Positions 1 through 13,150 are shown, counted from the stretch's first letter. The stretch: 64,000 nt of DNA from Gordius sp. MW1 (GCA_964036665.1 OZ038531.1:8308168-8372167), one strand, 5' to 3'. Notes: a model not told the origin generated them from the sequence alone. Made by a program: numbers and translations.

Positions 1-808
1 TTAATTTAATCGTGTGGTTTGCTTTACACGTGCAACCTTTTATAGAGATATTCTTTTACAAAATTTGTAATATATAATATATACATACATATTGTTAAAT
101 ATATTGAAATAAAATAGTTATTATACACTCATCTTGTTTAAATCTTATAGATCAATATTTGTAAATTTTGATTAATTGTTTTTAAATATATTTCAGACAT
201 TTAAACAAATGATATTCTTACACTGAGCTAAAACGTTATTAGAATGTTTGCAAAATCTTGTTTTATAGGCGAAAGAATTCTAAAACCCGCTCCGACCAAA
301 AAATTTAATTGAGCTTAGAATAAAATATCTAATCTAAAAATTTTATACTTTTACTCTTGCCACTTTTTGTTTGTTTTAAGATCGATCATGCTTCTCAATG
401 GTACAATTTAAAGGAATTAAAACAATAATGTTAAACGTCCCCCAGGAGGAAAAAGATAATTTTATTAAAAATTGGTACTTTATGTAATATTACACAATAT
501 TCAATTTAAATGTCTCGACGAATCTTATACAACACAAGGTAATGGAAAACTAAAGAGCTTTTTAAATCAAATTAATATTCTGATAATATTAACTAAGCTG
601 TATAATATTAAACATATCGATAGCAATAAAAGTTAAAAAAGCATTTTGGGTGAAAAACACAAGATCCTTACATTTGGATAAAAAACAGCTTAAAATGTAA
701 AAGGCAGTTATAATTTTAACTACACTTGGCCCATCTCATCATTTTCACGATATTTACTAAAGGCTCTTAACCATTTTAATCGTGGCTGTTATTATATCAT
801 TGGATAAT
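1..808. other. AT-rich noncoding stretch
   Basis: I see no exon, RNA gene or well-bounded repeat. The sequence is strongly AT-rich with frequent stops in all frames. Confidence 0.5.
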
Positions 809-1162
809 CAGAGGTCAGATTTGTATAAATTTTTCTGTCCGACCCCGGCCGGATCCCAAACCTCTCTAAGTTCCCGGCCATGCCCAAATCATTAGAGCTG
901 CCCGGCCATAATAATCTTTTACATTTTTGTCATGTTTTCCAATTTTTTAATTGCTATGCAATCTATTTTTAATTTAATTTTCATTTTTTTTGGACAAGTA
1001 CTACGATGAATAAGTATTATACACAATCAAATAAAAAATGGCAATCTAATACACGAAATAATAATACACTTTATAAAAGAATCTCATTAAGCTTGAATCA
1101 TGTTATGCTGCCAGCCCGAAAATCTAATTTCAGCGGGCCGGATCGGGCTTTTCTGGTCTCTG
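809..1162. mobile_element. GC-rich short repeat, 'CAGAGGTCAG' family, copy 1
   Basis: The left end reads CAGAGGTCAGATTTG and the right end is the rough inverse (CCGGATCGGGCTTTTCTGG then TCTCTG). CCGGCC-rich patches lie just inside both ends and the middle is AT-rich. Related copies start at 57931 and 63300. The inverted ends suggest a non-autonomous DNA transposon. I could not find a convincing target duplication, so the exact limits are uncertain. Confidence 0.55.
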
Positions 1163-1620
1163 ATATAAATGTAAATCAGAATTTATTCTAATTTATGTTG
1201 TTAACTTAGTCAATTAATTGTTTATAATCTTTACATTGCACTCCCCCAATTTTCATCTAAATTACATGATAACTTATCTCTAGATAGAGCAACACATATT
1301 TCTTAGCCAAAGTGTGTATTACTGCTCTCCACGTCTTTTAACCCCTAATTGTTAACGTACCTAAAAAAATAAGAATCACTGATCAAATAAAATGACATAA
1401 AAATTATTCACATTTAAAGAAATTAGTCTCAACACCAAACATCGACGCTTTTTATTATTTTAAAATAAATAAATCATTTTTTAAATCTATAACAATCTGG
1501 ATGGAAATCAATAATTTTTAGGTAATACATAATAAGCATAAGTTATAATGCTAAATTAACCAGACCCCAATTATTCCCTAAAAAGTATGCTTTTGAAAGA
1601 ATATAGATGCAAAAAAGGTG
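1163..1620. other. Noncoding stretch
   Basis: No gene or recognisable repeat was seen. If the exon at 1621-2157 is the last exon of its gene, this would hold its 3' untranslated region. Confidence 0.4.
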
Positions 1621-2157
1621 TTATAATGGAGTTATTTTAGTGTGAAGTGTGGAATAAGTCGTCGTTTCCTTGACATCATTATCCCCAGATAAGCTAGTTT
1701 GATTCTCATTTTTAGCTGCTGGACATTCAATTTTCTCGCGTTTGGAATTAACATCGATATCATTATATTCATTTTCCCTATGAACACGTTGCTTAATTTC
1801 ACCATCATTATGAAATGATAATGCCCGACTAAACAGATGCTGTAACTTGTTTTGCGAATTATTATCATTACATGGTGCCTGTTGTTTAGAAGGGTTGTTA
1901 ATTATCCAATTACAAGAATTAACTCCCTCTCTGTATTTTATGAGCGGACACCTCAGGGTTGAATAATCATAATTTTGGTTCAGGGTATGATAGGAATAAC
2001 TTTTACCACGGATCGAAATATATTTTGGCCTGGGAATTTTGTAAGGCTTTATCGTCCACATGTAATCCATCATAGTATGTATTTGGAGCGAAATGTGTTT
2101 TATAATATCAAATTTGGGCTTTAATCTTTTGATAACGGTATACGAGATAAATGTGCG
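1621..2157 (-). CDS. Unrecognised protein, probable 3'-terminal exon
   Basis: The minus strand stays open for 179 codons, from a good splice acceptor (TAATCTATTTAG at its upstream edge) to a stop at 1621. Phase 0 from the acceptor gives a basic, aromatic-rich first part (about residues 1-90, including QIHTMMDYMWTIKPYKIPRP) and a hydrophilic Asn/Ser/Glu-rich tail that looks disordered. Base composition is like the proven exons nearby, not like the AT-rich spacers. An internal ATG at 2073 would give 150 residues if the exon were read alone. I do not recognise the family and did not find the preceding exons with confidence. It lies downstream of QARS on the same strand but is a separate gene, because QARS ends at 3176. 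Confidence 0.45.
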   Translation of the reverse strand, partial: RTFISYTVIKRLKPKFDIIKHISLQIHTMMDYMWTIKPYKIPRPKYISIRGKSYSYHTLNQNYDYSTLRCPLIKYREGVNSCNWIINNPSKQQAPCNDNNSQNKLQHLFSRALSFHNDGEIKQRVHRENEYNDIDVNSKREKIECPAAKNENQTSLSGDNDVKETTTYSTLHTKITPL

Positions 2158-3020
2158 CTAAATAGATTAATCCCCTTAGCCTCCCGTTAAGAAGAGTGTG
2201 AAACTCTACACATTCTTGACATGACACATTACCTTTAATTAGATGTAATATTATGATCTAGCATCATTTTGAAAAAAGCTCTCGCGCTCCCTTTCAAGCA
2301 TGGGAGTTGATACCCCTGGCGTCATTAAATACTTTTGTTCGAAGAGTGTAACGCATCTTATAATGATGCATACACCAAACAACGTCCTTAAAACAGGCTT
2401 AGCCTCGTGGATTATACGCGACTACGCTTTAATTTTTACAATTTGTCAAGTGTTTTACTACTCATCTTCTCCTAACTAAAGTAAACCAAACCACCTTCAC
2501 TTGAAGTTAAAGTTATTTCGTGTTTATCCACAGTGAGAGATATGTAAGGCTAAAAAACGGGAGAAATTTAATAAAGGAGACCAAATTTTGCACTCAACCT
2601 TAAAAAAGAAAGCTTTTGCTTTTCTAACTTCACTAAAAGTTTTTAAGTTTTCAATTAATCAAAAATATAGAATATTTAATTATACTTATTACACCAACAT
2701 GTTTGCGGAGTAATTCATTGGTTATAACTTTTTTTACTATAATTTCGCATGTTTTAAAAATAATATGCCTAAAAGGGATTACTCTCAGTATTAGTCACGT
2801 TATGCGAATTTTAAAATATTATGTCTTACATAATGTTATAAATACTAGCAGAGTTGCAAACAATCATTATCTAAAAAAGATGAAAAATATAATGACTTTA
2901 TGAATTAGTTGTTAAAATTAAACAATTTTTAAATAAGGGATTTACGAAAAGTATAATAATTTTTTTTTTAAATAAACTGATCAAGTTACACTCTTTTTAA
3001 TTAAAGCATTTTATCTACTG
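2158..3020. other. Noncoding stretch, possibly intron of the 1621-2157 gene
   Basis: No exon can be supported. A short hydrophobic reading frame on the minus strand near 2340-2400 could be an upstream exon of the unknown gene, but its splice sites and phase are not convincing. Confidence 0.3.
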
Positions 3021-3026
3021 TTTATT
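3021..3026 (-). promoter_or_regulatory. Likely polyadenylation signal of QARS
   Basis: AATAAA on the minus strand about 150 bases after the QARS stop codon. It is the nearest canonical hexamer downstream of the gene. Confidence 0.5.
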
Positions 3027-3175
3027 CGAAACAAAGTAAATGTGAATAAAAAACAAAATTTATCTATAAAATGCAGCAATTATGCAATCAAGCGATTAGA
3101 AAATAAACGGATGCGTAACCAAACCGGTTTCAATTAATAAAAACTTTAAAGTGTAAATAATTTGCGTTGAATTGG

Positions 3176-6100
3176 CTACTTCTTGGCGTCTTCTCTCAAG
3201 GATACACATCGATTGAAAACCATCTATATTTCAAAAACCGCAAAAGATTGTTGATCAATCAGAAATGTATAAATAAAACTTCTTAAATTCACAATTAAGA
3301 TAGATCATAAATTATTTAATTATAAAGCGTTAAGTAAATAATTTGAGGTTTAGTTTAGTTTCATATAAACAATAAACGAAATAAAATTTATTGAAGGCTT
3401 ATGACTATTTGAAAATATATTTAAATATGAGAATCTTACCTTTTCTGGCTTAGAGTCAGGATCGACACTGAAAAAGCCTAAACGCTCAAATTGAAATTTT
3501 TCGTAGGTCGGAGCGCCTAAAATAGATCGATCCACAAGTGCGTGTGGGATAATTTTAGCAGAATCCTAATCATAAATACGTAAAAATGTGAGAAACATAA
3601 ATTTTAGTTTAGAACTCGATTAAGTACTTACCGGATTGATGTCATCCAAAAAGCCATTAGGAACTTGCGTAACGTTTTCCGGATTTTTATGCAAAAAGCT
3701 GGGCGAAAAGACGCGTTTAGAAATAAAATAAAAGTATTGAGTAAACTTACAGTTTTTCGTACAGTCGCACTTCGCAAATAAGAGGGTCGTGTACCCAATG
3801 GATGAAAGCCTTGGGTTTATTACCCTCGTCAGGAATTTCAGCTTTTACCTTTATATGCGAGACGATATCTCTGTTGGGAAACTATAAAATACCAAAGAAT
3901 TACAACAAACAAGCTTTAGTAATTCTTACTCGCAAAATTTCTTCCACCTTTAAAATTACGTTGGCATACCTCAGCCCAACGCTTTGAGATTCGGTCAATC
4001 TTCTATAAGATTTATCCGCCCCCTAAATCAAACAAATCACATTTTAAACAAAATAATGCCCTTTTAAAAAGAATTCTTTTTACAAAATGTATATAAAACC
4101 CGGCGGCGTTGAAATTATGCCATAAGGCTCCGGCCCAAACGTTTAATAAGAATTGGCAACCGTTAATATATTTGCGAAATGACCTTATTTCTTCTACGGT
4201 AAGAAGAAAAGTGTAAATTACAAACTTACAATTTAATTTTCGTGCCAGTTGTGGCCACGACCCTCGTTAACTTATAATCTGAGGGCAGCCAATTTCTTAA
4301 ACAAACACTTAAATGTATTACAGCAATCATACACGACCCCAGAGGTTGTTTTTCTAAATTAAGCAAAAAATCATTATGGAGATTGTAAAATCTAATACAA
4401 TTTCATCCCAGGGTTCCATGCCTGCTCATTATCTCAATATATTTTAGCATGCATTTTTAAAATGATTTGGAAAATTTTTTCTGCCTCCCATTAAAAGAAA
4501 CGTAATAAATATTGTAAAATCACTTCTTTAAAATCTGTGCGATCGATGTATATGTTTGGCCCAAAAGAAATTTTGTGAATGCCCTTAGCGGGATCTGCAG
4601 GAAAATCAGGAACTTCCAATGTTTTAGCCTTATCGTCACCAAACAGCTCGGACCAATTAAGAATGGTAATCTTCAGGGGTTCTAATACAGCCATTGCCCT
4701 AAAGTAATATACAAATCATTAATGTTAAGTGCTGATAGACTTCAATTTGATTAAATTAGCGTTATTACCTCTGCCTTGAGGTTTTAGGTATTTTATAAAA
4801 TAGATTATTAAAAAAATTTATACATTACATATTTTCGGATGAATGAAATGAATAATTAAAAATTAAATACTGTAAATATTTGGAAAACTTACAGATACAG
4901 CAAGTGAATAATATTTACAAATTGTTTTATGGGTATATCTATGCATTATAAACAGAATCACAAGACCAGTTAAAAAAACGTTTGTAAAATGGAAAGGCAT
5001 TAATTTTATTATGCATAAGATAACAATGTGCAAGGAAAATAAGCGAGCAAAACTAATTCCCATTAGCAATGCTCAATTTTAAGCTCTGTTTCAATTTTCC
5101 AAATATACCATCAAAAATTTCGATTGATATTTCACACTTTGCCAAAAAGGGGTTAAAAAAAGGAGGACAAACTATCAACTGTATTACAAACGCCAAACAA
5201 AAAACAATTAAAATTCTAATAGCACTCCACGTGACAATTTGTACAAACTGATTTACAAACATTAGGTTAAGGTTAATAACGGAGACAAACATGGGAGTAG
5301 CCAGGGGGTGGCATGAAGAGCGCCCCCCTCTAAATCCAATAATTCGTCCAAATTAAAAAAACAATTATTAAATTGCCCCTCCCTAAAGTATTATTGCCCC
5401 CCTCGAGTTGTCCCTGACAAAACTAACGAGTGAAAAGTGTATTAGTGGGATTAAACCTTTTGGCAGTTAGGTTGAGCTCATCCCGAACCACGGATTCCAG
5501 CATTTCTGCATCGACAGTAACCTGGGCCGTGGTAACCCCGAGCAAGGTGCAAAAATTGTTGATGGCGGAGGCGGGAAAACCTCTCCTCTTCAAGGCAGTC
5601 AGGGTAAATAATCGTGGGTCATCCCAATCTCTACAAACACAAACAGCGATGAAATTGATTAATCAATGCACCAAATAAAAGTAAGTTTCATTTTAATGAT
5701 GTTAAATGCGTGGTTCATAATGTGTGATAAAATTGATGAAATGCGTTTTCAGGGCCGTCGATGTGTTATACTCGGATCGTCCCGACCAGTGTGTTTGGAC
5801 CTTTAGTTTTACTAGGACTAACGGTTTCTTCTGGTCCATATTTAAAGTTTCGACTAAGCCTAACGGTCGAATAAAAAAATAAACCAAAAAACCGTTGGTT
5901 TGTTTATGTTGAGTCGACTAAAACCAAAGATCGATCAAACAAAACCCAGCCGTTTTTACAACAATAGCTCCCAACACAGACAATGGCTGAAACGAGGATA
6001 AATACTTTAAAAAAATTATTTAATTATCGTTATGAATGAAGTTAATACCCTTAAGACGAAGCTGAAATCGAATTTTAAATTTGTAGTCGAACTAATAGCA

Positions 6101-9100
6101 ACGCCGGGGTTAAAATTAACGCAAATAAAGTTTAATCAGAAATATAAATGGATATTTTAAATTACCACAAACAGTTTAAAGTCAAATTAAACGGCGGCAA
6201 TCGAACTCGTCTAAAATTTAAACCATGTCTAAAACTCTGGCGTATTTAAAGCAGGATTTAGTCACTACCAATGCTACTAATCGCACGCAAAAGGTATGCA
6301 AAATTAACGTTTTTATAGGAGCGATTGATCAAGGTGATCGAATATTTATCAAAATCTTAGTATAAATTATCATTAAAATTTAATAATCCATAACTTAGGG
6401 ATAAAATTTGAAAGGATCTGTTTGCATAATTCTTTCTCGATACAAACAAAAACGTTAACATGCGAAGCTGTCAAGTCTTCGTTCAAAAATATTAACTCCA
6501 AAGAACAACTCCATTCCTTAAACGTGTTTCAATTTGTGGCCCCCTATTTTTTCAACGTATTTAGAATAAATAAGATGTTGGTATTATGTATTTATGGATT
6601 CCGTTGTGAAAACTTAGCCCATAGCCACGTACTTTACGATCCCTTTCTCGATTAACTTAGCGATTTTGCGTTTAGAAACGACGGTATTATTGATATTCAG
6701 CCGGCCGTACTCCCATTGGACGGGGCAATACAGGTCTAACACGTTGCAGAGCCAGTAGTAGGAAGAACGTCTAGATTGGAATTCTTTGGTACACAGGGAG
6801 TGCGTTATATTTTCGAAACTATCGCATAGGCAATGCGTGAAATCGTAGGTTGGGTATATGCACCTAATAAATTTATCCAAGTAAATAGCGTTTAAGATGG
6901 ATAAAGTAATATTAAAATAGGGCATGGGCGTAGCCAAGGGGGCCCCCTTTAAATCCAATAATTGTTAAAATTTATTAAAATGATGGCTAAAATTTCAAAA
7001 ATCATTTTGCCCCTCCCTAAATCATTTTTGCCGCACTCTAATTCCAAAGCTGGCTATGCCCATGAAATAGGGTCTAAAACGATTCCGGCTTGGGTATTAT
7101 GAAGAAAGGGCCCGATTAAGACGGGTCGTAACCGCGAATCAAATAATATAACTCTAATTTATATGGCCACTAGTGCAATCTTTAAATCAGAGATTAAATG
7201 GGCTAACTTTACTCCTAACTCTTTTGGCATGTGACTCGAAAATAATAACACACAAAGACGTTTATCTGTAAATGTAATTAGCTATTGTGTACTCCTCTTG
7301 ACAAAACTTTAAAGGGGTTATAAGTTTTGTTTTTTTAAAGGAGGTAATCATTCCAATAGCAAAATGTAGCAGAATTCATTATCAGGACAATTACTGGCAA
7401 ATTTATTAGATTCTACTTGGCAAAGAGCCAGGCTTAACCTAAAATTGTCGCTTGTGGAAACATTTCATATATATCGCCTTAAAGGCTAGATTAATCTTGC
7501 CTAAAAGTTAAGCACTAATAATATATACTGTCCCCCAACACAAATATATGAAGTCGCACTAAACGTGTTATGATTACGTTATAGGTAAATGGCGAATTTA
7601 TTTATAAATAAGCCCACTTAATATTAGCATTGATCATAATCCCACAACTTCTGGTAAGTAAAAAATGCATCAAAACATTCTTTTTGTCACACCCTTAGTA
7701 AAACAGCAACTTTGCTTAAATTTTTTAGGTGCAATTTACCACTGAACACCGCTGCGATGGTGTGGAACAAATTTTATGCGATAAGCAACGGGATCCATCT
7801 TGCCCTCTTCCAACGTTATTTTCATCCGTAGTGTAGCTTTACCTTCATCTATTTTCCCCTTTCTCATGTCCTACATCAAATAAGTCGCAGTTTTTAATGT
7901 AAAAATTTAATATACCTTCTAGTCGCAGATATTATAAACCATTTTTGGTGTTCGGATTACAATATGTTAGTTATCCTTAACACATTTTTAAAAAAGGGTT
8001 TAAAATTGAAGAAGGGCTGAAGAAGGAAGATTTACACTTAAAACTTCTTCGTTTTCATTTTTTTTTATTTTAGTTACCCCCTTCCCGATCACTTTTACAA
8101 GGTCATGACTATTCTTGTTTATAAGTCGAGATGTTAAATTAAAATAATCCCAATATAAATAATAAAATTCACTTTTCTTTCCCCCAAATGATTATAATTG
8201 TCAATGAACTTATCATGCACACACAATCCTTTTCCAAAAACTATTACTTGGCACCAGATAAAAAACCATTGCCATAAAAGAATAATTATGTAAAATCTGG
8301 AGTACAAGTTAGATTACTTCGAAAAGAGCTAAACTCTCAGATATAGGTCTTTCGCGCCAGGGTGATGGTGTGGGATTGAAGCCTTTCATCTCGTCGGCAC
8401 TTTGGTGGCATACATAAGCGTGGCCACGTTCGATCAAAAGGACAGCCATTTCGTACAGCTTTTGAAAGTAATCCGAAGAGTGCGTTCTCTTGTATGGCGT
8501 GTAACCTTACGGGTAAAATGCATTACTAAAATATCTATTACAAAAAATTCCAGTTAAAATGATTTAACTAACGCCTCACTCTCAAAGGCAAAACAAAAAA
8601 ATATTTTGTCAATTTTCGTTTAGAATGAGGATATTATTTTCTAGTTTAACCGAATATAGTCATGTACCTCAAAAACAAATAATATACATGCAAATAACTA
8701 ATTCAAATTCGCCCTATTAGAATTTTTAAATTTTGGCGGAACAGAGAATTGCTGTATTTCTTAACTATTCCCAAGTTTAAAAGCCGTGAGCATAATGGAA
8801 TACCTAGCCATCTAACCATTTCCTCGATGCCCAAGAAAAATTTTTCTTCCTCTTTTTCGGGGTTCGTATCATCGTATCGTAAGTAACAAATCCCGTCGTG
8901 CGCCTTAATGATAAACAAACAACAATGACCAAAATTAACTTGACTCTTCTAACAAGATTAACATTTGTAGTATTTAAATTTTTAATCAAAGGTCACAATT
9001 ATAAAAACAATTCGATTATACAAATTTTAACGCATACAAATGACCACAAAATTACGATCGTTATTTATGCTCACAGGTCCCAAAACAAATGATTAAATGT

Positions 9101-12100
9101 CAAGAATATATGAGGGATTTTCATGCAATTTACTAGTTATTTTCTGTTCCAGTTTGACAAACCTAATTCATCCGCACAATAAACCCAATACTTACAGAGG
9201 AAACCATATGTATATAATAAGCACTCCATTAGTCGGATTAAAAAAAGCATATGAAAATCCTAAATTACTAACAGTTAAAACGTTATAAAATTAAATCAAT
9301 CACTAGTTAAAACATAATATTTTCCACACTAAATCAATCAATAATGATCTATAATTTTTAAGTCATTATCAAAATGAAAATATTGGGACAATGCTCTTTA
9401 CATTCCTCGCATTTAAGACCCAATAACTTATAATTATAGATCTGATAACATGACACAGGGAAAGGTGTTTTATACTTTGGCGTAACCGAAATCGATATTA
9501 ATAGCTTTGGCGTGTCCCAAATGCAAAATTCCATTGGGTTCGGGTGGGAAACGGGTCACTATCTTACCACCCGTAGCTGACAAATGTTTTTGCAGCAGAT
9601 CCATCGTGTTGGGTGTTATAACGTAGCCGTCGGTCTTGTAGTTTTTGCCTGAGCAAACGGAGATAATGGAATAAATGGTGGAAAAATTTATGTTATGAGT
9701 GGGGGTTGGTTAAAGCCCCGCAAAATGGAATTTCTTCGACCCGAGCCCGACACTTTTTATTGAACCTAACCCGAGCCCGGCCCGACTTTTTTGAAATGTA
9801 AAACTATAAAAAAAATTTAATCAGAATACCCACCAGCACCTTTCATTTACCATAAATATTTTGTCTCTCTAAATAGCCTACTCAACAAAGGAATTGGTAA
9901 AAAGTTTTTAAAACCCCTTTAGCTAGATTTTGCCTAGGGCCTCGGGTCGGGTTGGCTTATCAGGCCCGTCCCAAGCCACAGGCCCGACTATAATTTTTGG
10001 CCCGAGCCCGGACGGCCCGTGCAGTGTCCTAGGAAGGGCAATTTAGGCACATCAATAAAGGCAAACGGTATAAGCAATTTTCTTGAATGATTCTACCTAT
10101 TAAAAATGCGCGGATGCAAAAAATTATACATGAATTAGCCCCGTTCTTTTAATAAATTAACTTGGTACGTAAGGCTCAAAACATAGTTTTTTATTTACCT
10201 TAAGAACTGTCGTGTCCACGTGGTAATATATCAAGCAAGATGTTTTTAATTATTATCGTGCGGTATACTAAGATCTTTTTAATGATCTGTAACGTATAAA
10301 TGGTTTAAGAATGGTTCTGCAATCCTTGTAATAATAAAAGGAATAGGTCAAAGAGAGGCACTTTTAACCACGGGTCAACCTATACGCGGACATGACTAAA
10401 TATCATTGACGCCCTTTTTAAATTTTTCCTTCCGCCATTAACATCTGTTATTAATTCCTCACCCCTGCCTCCAGATCTCTGGACCATTGATCGTTCAATC
10501 AAGCCCAACACCCAGGGGGAGGATAACAACAGCTATAAATACAGAATCACTTAACAAAAAATTATTATTGTACTTTCACTCCATCGCAAAACCCCCCTTT
10601 TGTAAAACCCCCTTTTTTGTACATTATGTGTAATTTTGGAATAACCTCCTTTTTTGTAAACCCGAATACATTATTTGTAAATTTAGAGTAAAGTCAGCTA
10701 TTTTGTAAAGTATAAAATAATAAAGACAGCTATTTGTAGTCCTTCCATTTTATTAACATCGCCCCCCCCCCTAAAGTGGTAAACATTGCTTTCTACTTTA
10801 GACTTTTATATAAAATGGCTTAATATGAAAAAAGTTGCTTATTTGCATCCACGCTATGATTTAGACAGAAGACACTTCAATATTGCATCGATTGTTTAGT
10901 GATAGAGTTAATTAAATTCATAACATGGGTTATTCATTATATTATAGAAATGATCAACAAAAGCTAAATGAAAAATTTTGTAGTAAACCAAACAATTTAT
11001 GATATGATTAAAAAACAAACCCAAATTTTTGCATTAATTATTATGAACCCTCTTTAAAAGCAAAAAAATTAACCTGGTTTATGAAAATTGAGAGTTTTGT
11101 AATACTCTAATATTGAAGGAATCACAGTTTTTGGTGCTTTGCTTGATACAGGTTCAGCCAAATCTTTTGATAATTATTTAAAAAATGAATTAATTTTCAT
11201 GACATAAAATACTTTAATCTTTACAAAAACTTTAGTAATAAGTAAAATAATAAAAATTTACCTTTGTGACCATTTAGTGCAGACATACTTTGGGCAATGG
11301 GTTTTGTTTTTACATTAGTTTCTGTAGATTTCATGGTTTCTTTAATTTCATCTATGCCTTTTGGTCCTATTAAGTCTAGTATCTTTTAATTTAAATATTT
11401 TGATAATATACACAAACTTAATAAATATATTAGCAGCAAAAATGGTAATAAATTCAAAATTTTATAATAAAAATATAATAATTTTGAATTACTTGAACAT
11501 CAATTTCACTTTTAACATTTTTACCATCTGCCCACTTTAGGGTTTTTCTTACTTCACCTAAAATTGTTACAATGATATTTGCAAACTTTATCATATATTT
11601 TGTCAATTAAAAAATTTAGCAATAATATTTTAATATCATATATTACCAACAAGTGTTCCAATATTAAATTTATATCTTTTAACTTTAATTTCATCTTTAT
11701 ATTTTTGGATCACATGAGAGACCTAAATGTTGAAGATATTATTTAATCCTATCATTACTTTTTTTTCAATTTCTTCTGGAGTTACGATTATTCCTATGCC
11801 ACATGCTTCTATAAATTTATCATTATCAATAGGATGAGTTGGATTTGTTAGCAAATATTCCAATGCAGCTATATAAAAAAGATAATAATTTTATTAAGGA
11901 AGTGACAACTTGAATAAGTTGGTAATGATTTAAAGGAGAAATACAAAATTATTTGAATTTTAACATTATTTCATATAATATATATAAATTGATAAGGCCG
12001 TTGGTATGCCTATGAATTCACTGTTATAGAAAGTTAGCAAATAATGCTTTAAAACATTATAGAATATGGTATTGAATGCTTAAATTAACTTTTACACCAA

Positions 12101-12535
12101 ATTAATTGACACAACTATTCAAACATTAATGCCATTTAAGTGTGAATAGAAGGTCAGACAAACTGTTAGGCAATAACAAACATTTAACTTTCCATATAAC
12201 AGATCAAAAAGATTAGGAAGGCAATAAATTTACCATTCAATTGGACATCACTCACAATTTGTTGACAAGCAATATACTGTAATATAATTGGAAGGTGATC
12301 TTTTATTTGTGGTTTTAATTTAGTAACAAGGTTATATATTAGTATGCCAATGGATTTATCAATTGTGCAATTTGATATAGTTTGAGCCTAATACTTATTA
12401 TAATTAAGAAGTTTTACAAACCTTTTCAACACTACTTCGTAGCAAATTTGTTAGAGTCGTGTTTTTAATAGTTTGTCTTGCTTTTTCCTCATTAAGTCCT
12501 ATCTCTAATAAAAATTTAATATCAGTTTCTCTCAT
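3176..12535 (-). CDS. QARS: Glutaminyl-tRNA synthetase, cytosolic (19 exons)
   Basis: Class I synthetase that charges tRNA-Gln with glutamine using ATP. Exons: 12422-12535, 12234-12387, 11759-11868, 11647-11722, 11493-11557, 11262-11382, 11074-11163, 9476-9648, 8804-8903, 8318-8505, 7740-7870, 6633-6863, 5457-5630, 4524-4698, 3930-4022, 3751-3881, 3632-3698, 3440-3565, 3176-3223. All introns are GT-AG and all phases join, giving 789 codons including the stop; the human protein is 775 residues. Order of domains: the eukaryote-specific N-terminal appended domain (about residues 1-240), then the catalytic domain with the HIGH-class motif [15 protein letters not shown] (about 277-291) and the KMSKS-class motif VVSKRK (about 502-507), then the anticodon-binding beta barrels ([27 protein letters not shown]). 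The start was chosen because [14 protein letters not shown] fits the family N-terminus. Introns carry MITEs. The gene appears intact. Confidence 0.96.
5290..5415. mobile_element. hAT-type MITE, 'CATGGGCGTAGCC' family, partial
   Basis: Starts CATGGGAGTAGCCAGG and carries the family's internal CCCCTCTAAATCC and TTGCCCCTCCC blocks. The right inverted end is lost, so this copy is decayed. It lies in a QARS intron, about 40 bases from the donor of exon 5457-5630. Confidence 0.7.
5750..5970. mobile_element. MITE-like repeat with CAGCCGTTTTTACAAC end
   Basis: The right end (AAACCCAGCCGTTTTTACAAC) and the interior rich in GACTAAAAC and GGTTTGTTTATG match the better preserved copy at 38569-38775. The left inverted end is poorly kept. 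Intronic in QARS. Confidence 0.5.
6923..7064. mobile_element. hAT-type MITE, 'CATGGGCGTAGCC' family, complete
   Basis: 142-bp element with inverted ends CATGGGCGTAGCC and GGCTATGCCCATG. It is flanked by a perfect 8-bp target duplication AAATAGGG (6915-6922 and 7065-7072), the size made by hAT transposases. It lies in a QARS intron about 50 bp from the acceptor of exon 6633-6863. Confidence 0.9.
9710..10028. repeat. GC-rich 'CCCGAGCCCG' interspersed repeat
   Basis: Two patches made of CCCGAGCCCGGCCCGA-like words flank an AT-rich centre. The left edge (GCAAAATGGAATTTCTTCG) matches the left edge of the copy at 36650. It lies in the QARS intron between exons 11074-11163 and 9476-9648. The transposon class is not clear. 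Confidence 0.5.
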
Positions 12536-12583
12536 AATTTTATGAATGACAAATCAGATGTTATTTAAAAACGTGGTTTTACA

Positions 12584-12901
12584 GGCCACTGTTACACGAT
12601 CCAAATTCTTGTACTGTATAAGCGATCTGACATTCCATTTCTTATTCGATCCAAAGAAAGTAATTATGTATCTTGAACTTAAAAAGACCTAACCCTAACC
12701 CTAACCTACAAAACCTGCCCTTGCGAGACCGAAATCCCAATATGAAAACGTGAGTAAGAAATTTTGTTTATTTCTTACGATTTGCGTTTTTCCGAATGCG
12801 AAAAACACAAATCGGCGCTTCGTTATTTTTTGGATCGAATAAGAAAATGGAATATGAGATCGCTTATACAGTACAAGAATTTGGATCGTGTAACATTGGC
12901 C
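12584..12901. mobile_element. MITE with ~80-bp inverted ends, directly upstream of QARS
   Basis: 318-bp element with long terminal inverted repeats, starting GGCCACTGTTACACGATCC on the left and GGCCAATGTTACACGATCC read inward from the right. It is flanked by a perfect 9-bp duplication GGTTTTACA (12575-12583, 12902-12910), which suits a Mutator-like or hAT-like transposase. The core holds CCTAACCCTAACCCTAACC at about 12689-12707. It sits about 40 bp upstream of the QARS start codon, so it probably lies in the promoter or 5' leader. Confidence 0.88.
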
Positions 12902-12987
12902 GGTTTTACAGGTACCAGAAAGTTTGTTTCTGGCTTGTGGTAAGGTTAAATTTAGCCCACTCTGCGGTGGCAGTTTTTATAAGTCAC

Positions 12988-13142
12988 CATGGGCATAGCC
13001 AGGTTTTGGATTAAGGGGAGGGCGAAAATGTTCTAAGTTTAATTGGGGGGCATTACATAAATATTTTTAATTTTTAAGGGTTTTTGTATTAAACTTTTTT
13101 TTTGATTTGGGGGGGGGGACTGCCCCCCTGGCTACGCCCATG
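12988..13142. mobile_element. hAT-type MITE, 'CATGGGCGTAGCC' family
   Basis: 155-bp element from CATGGGCATAGCCAGG to CTGGCTACGCCCATG, with near-perfect 8-bp flanks TAAGTCAC and TATGTCAC. The interior has a long G run. Confidence 0.85.
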
Positions 13143-13150
13143 TATGTCAC

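Noticed and set aside
4080-4170. Minus-strand open stretch reading [14 protein letters not shown], which at first looked like a QARS anticodon-domain exon
   Set aside because: The real exon with [13 protein letters not shown] is at 3930-4022 and joins in phase on both sides, leaving no room for this one.
12687-12707. True chromosome end or telomere fusion point
   Set aside because: The CCCTAA stretch is only about 20 bp and sits at the centre of a MITE with intact ends and target duplication.
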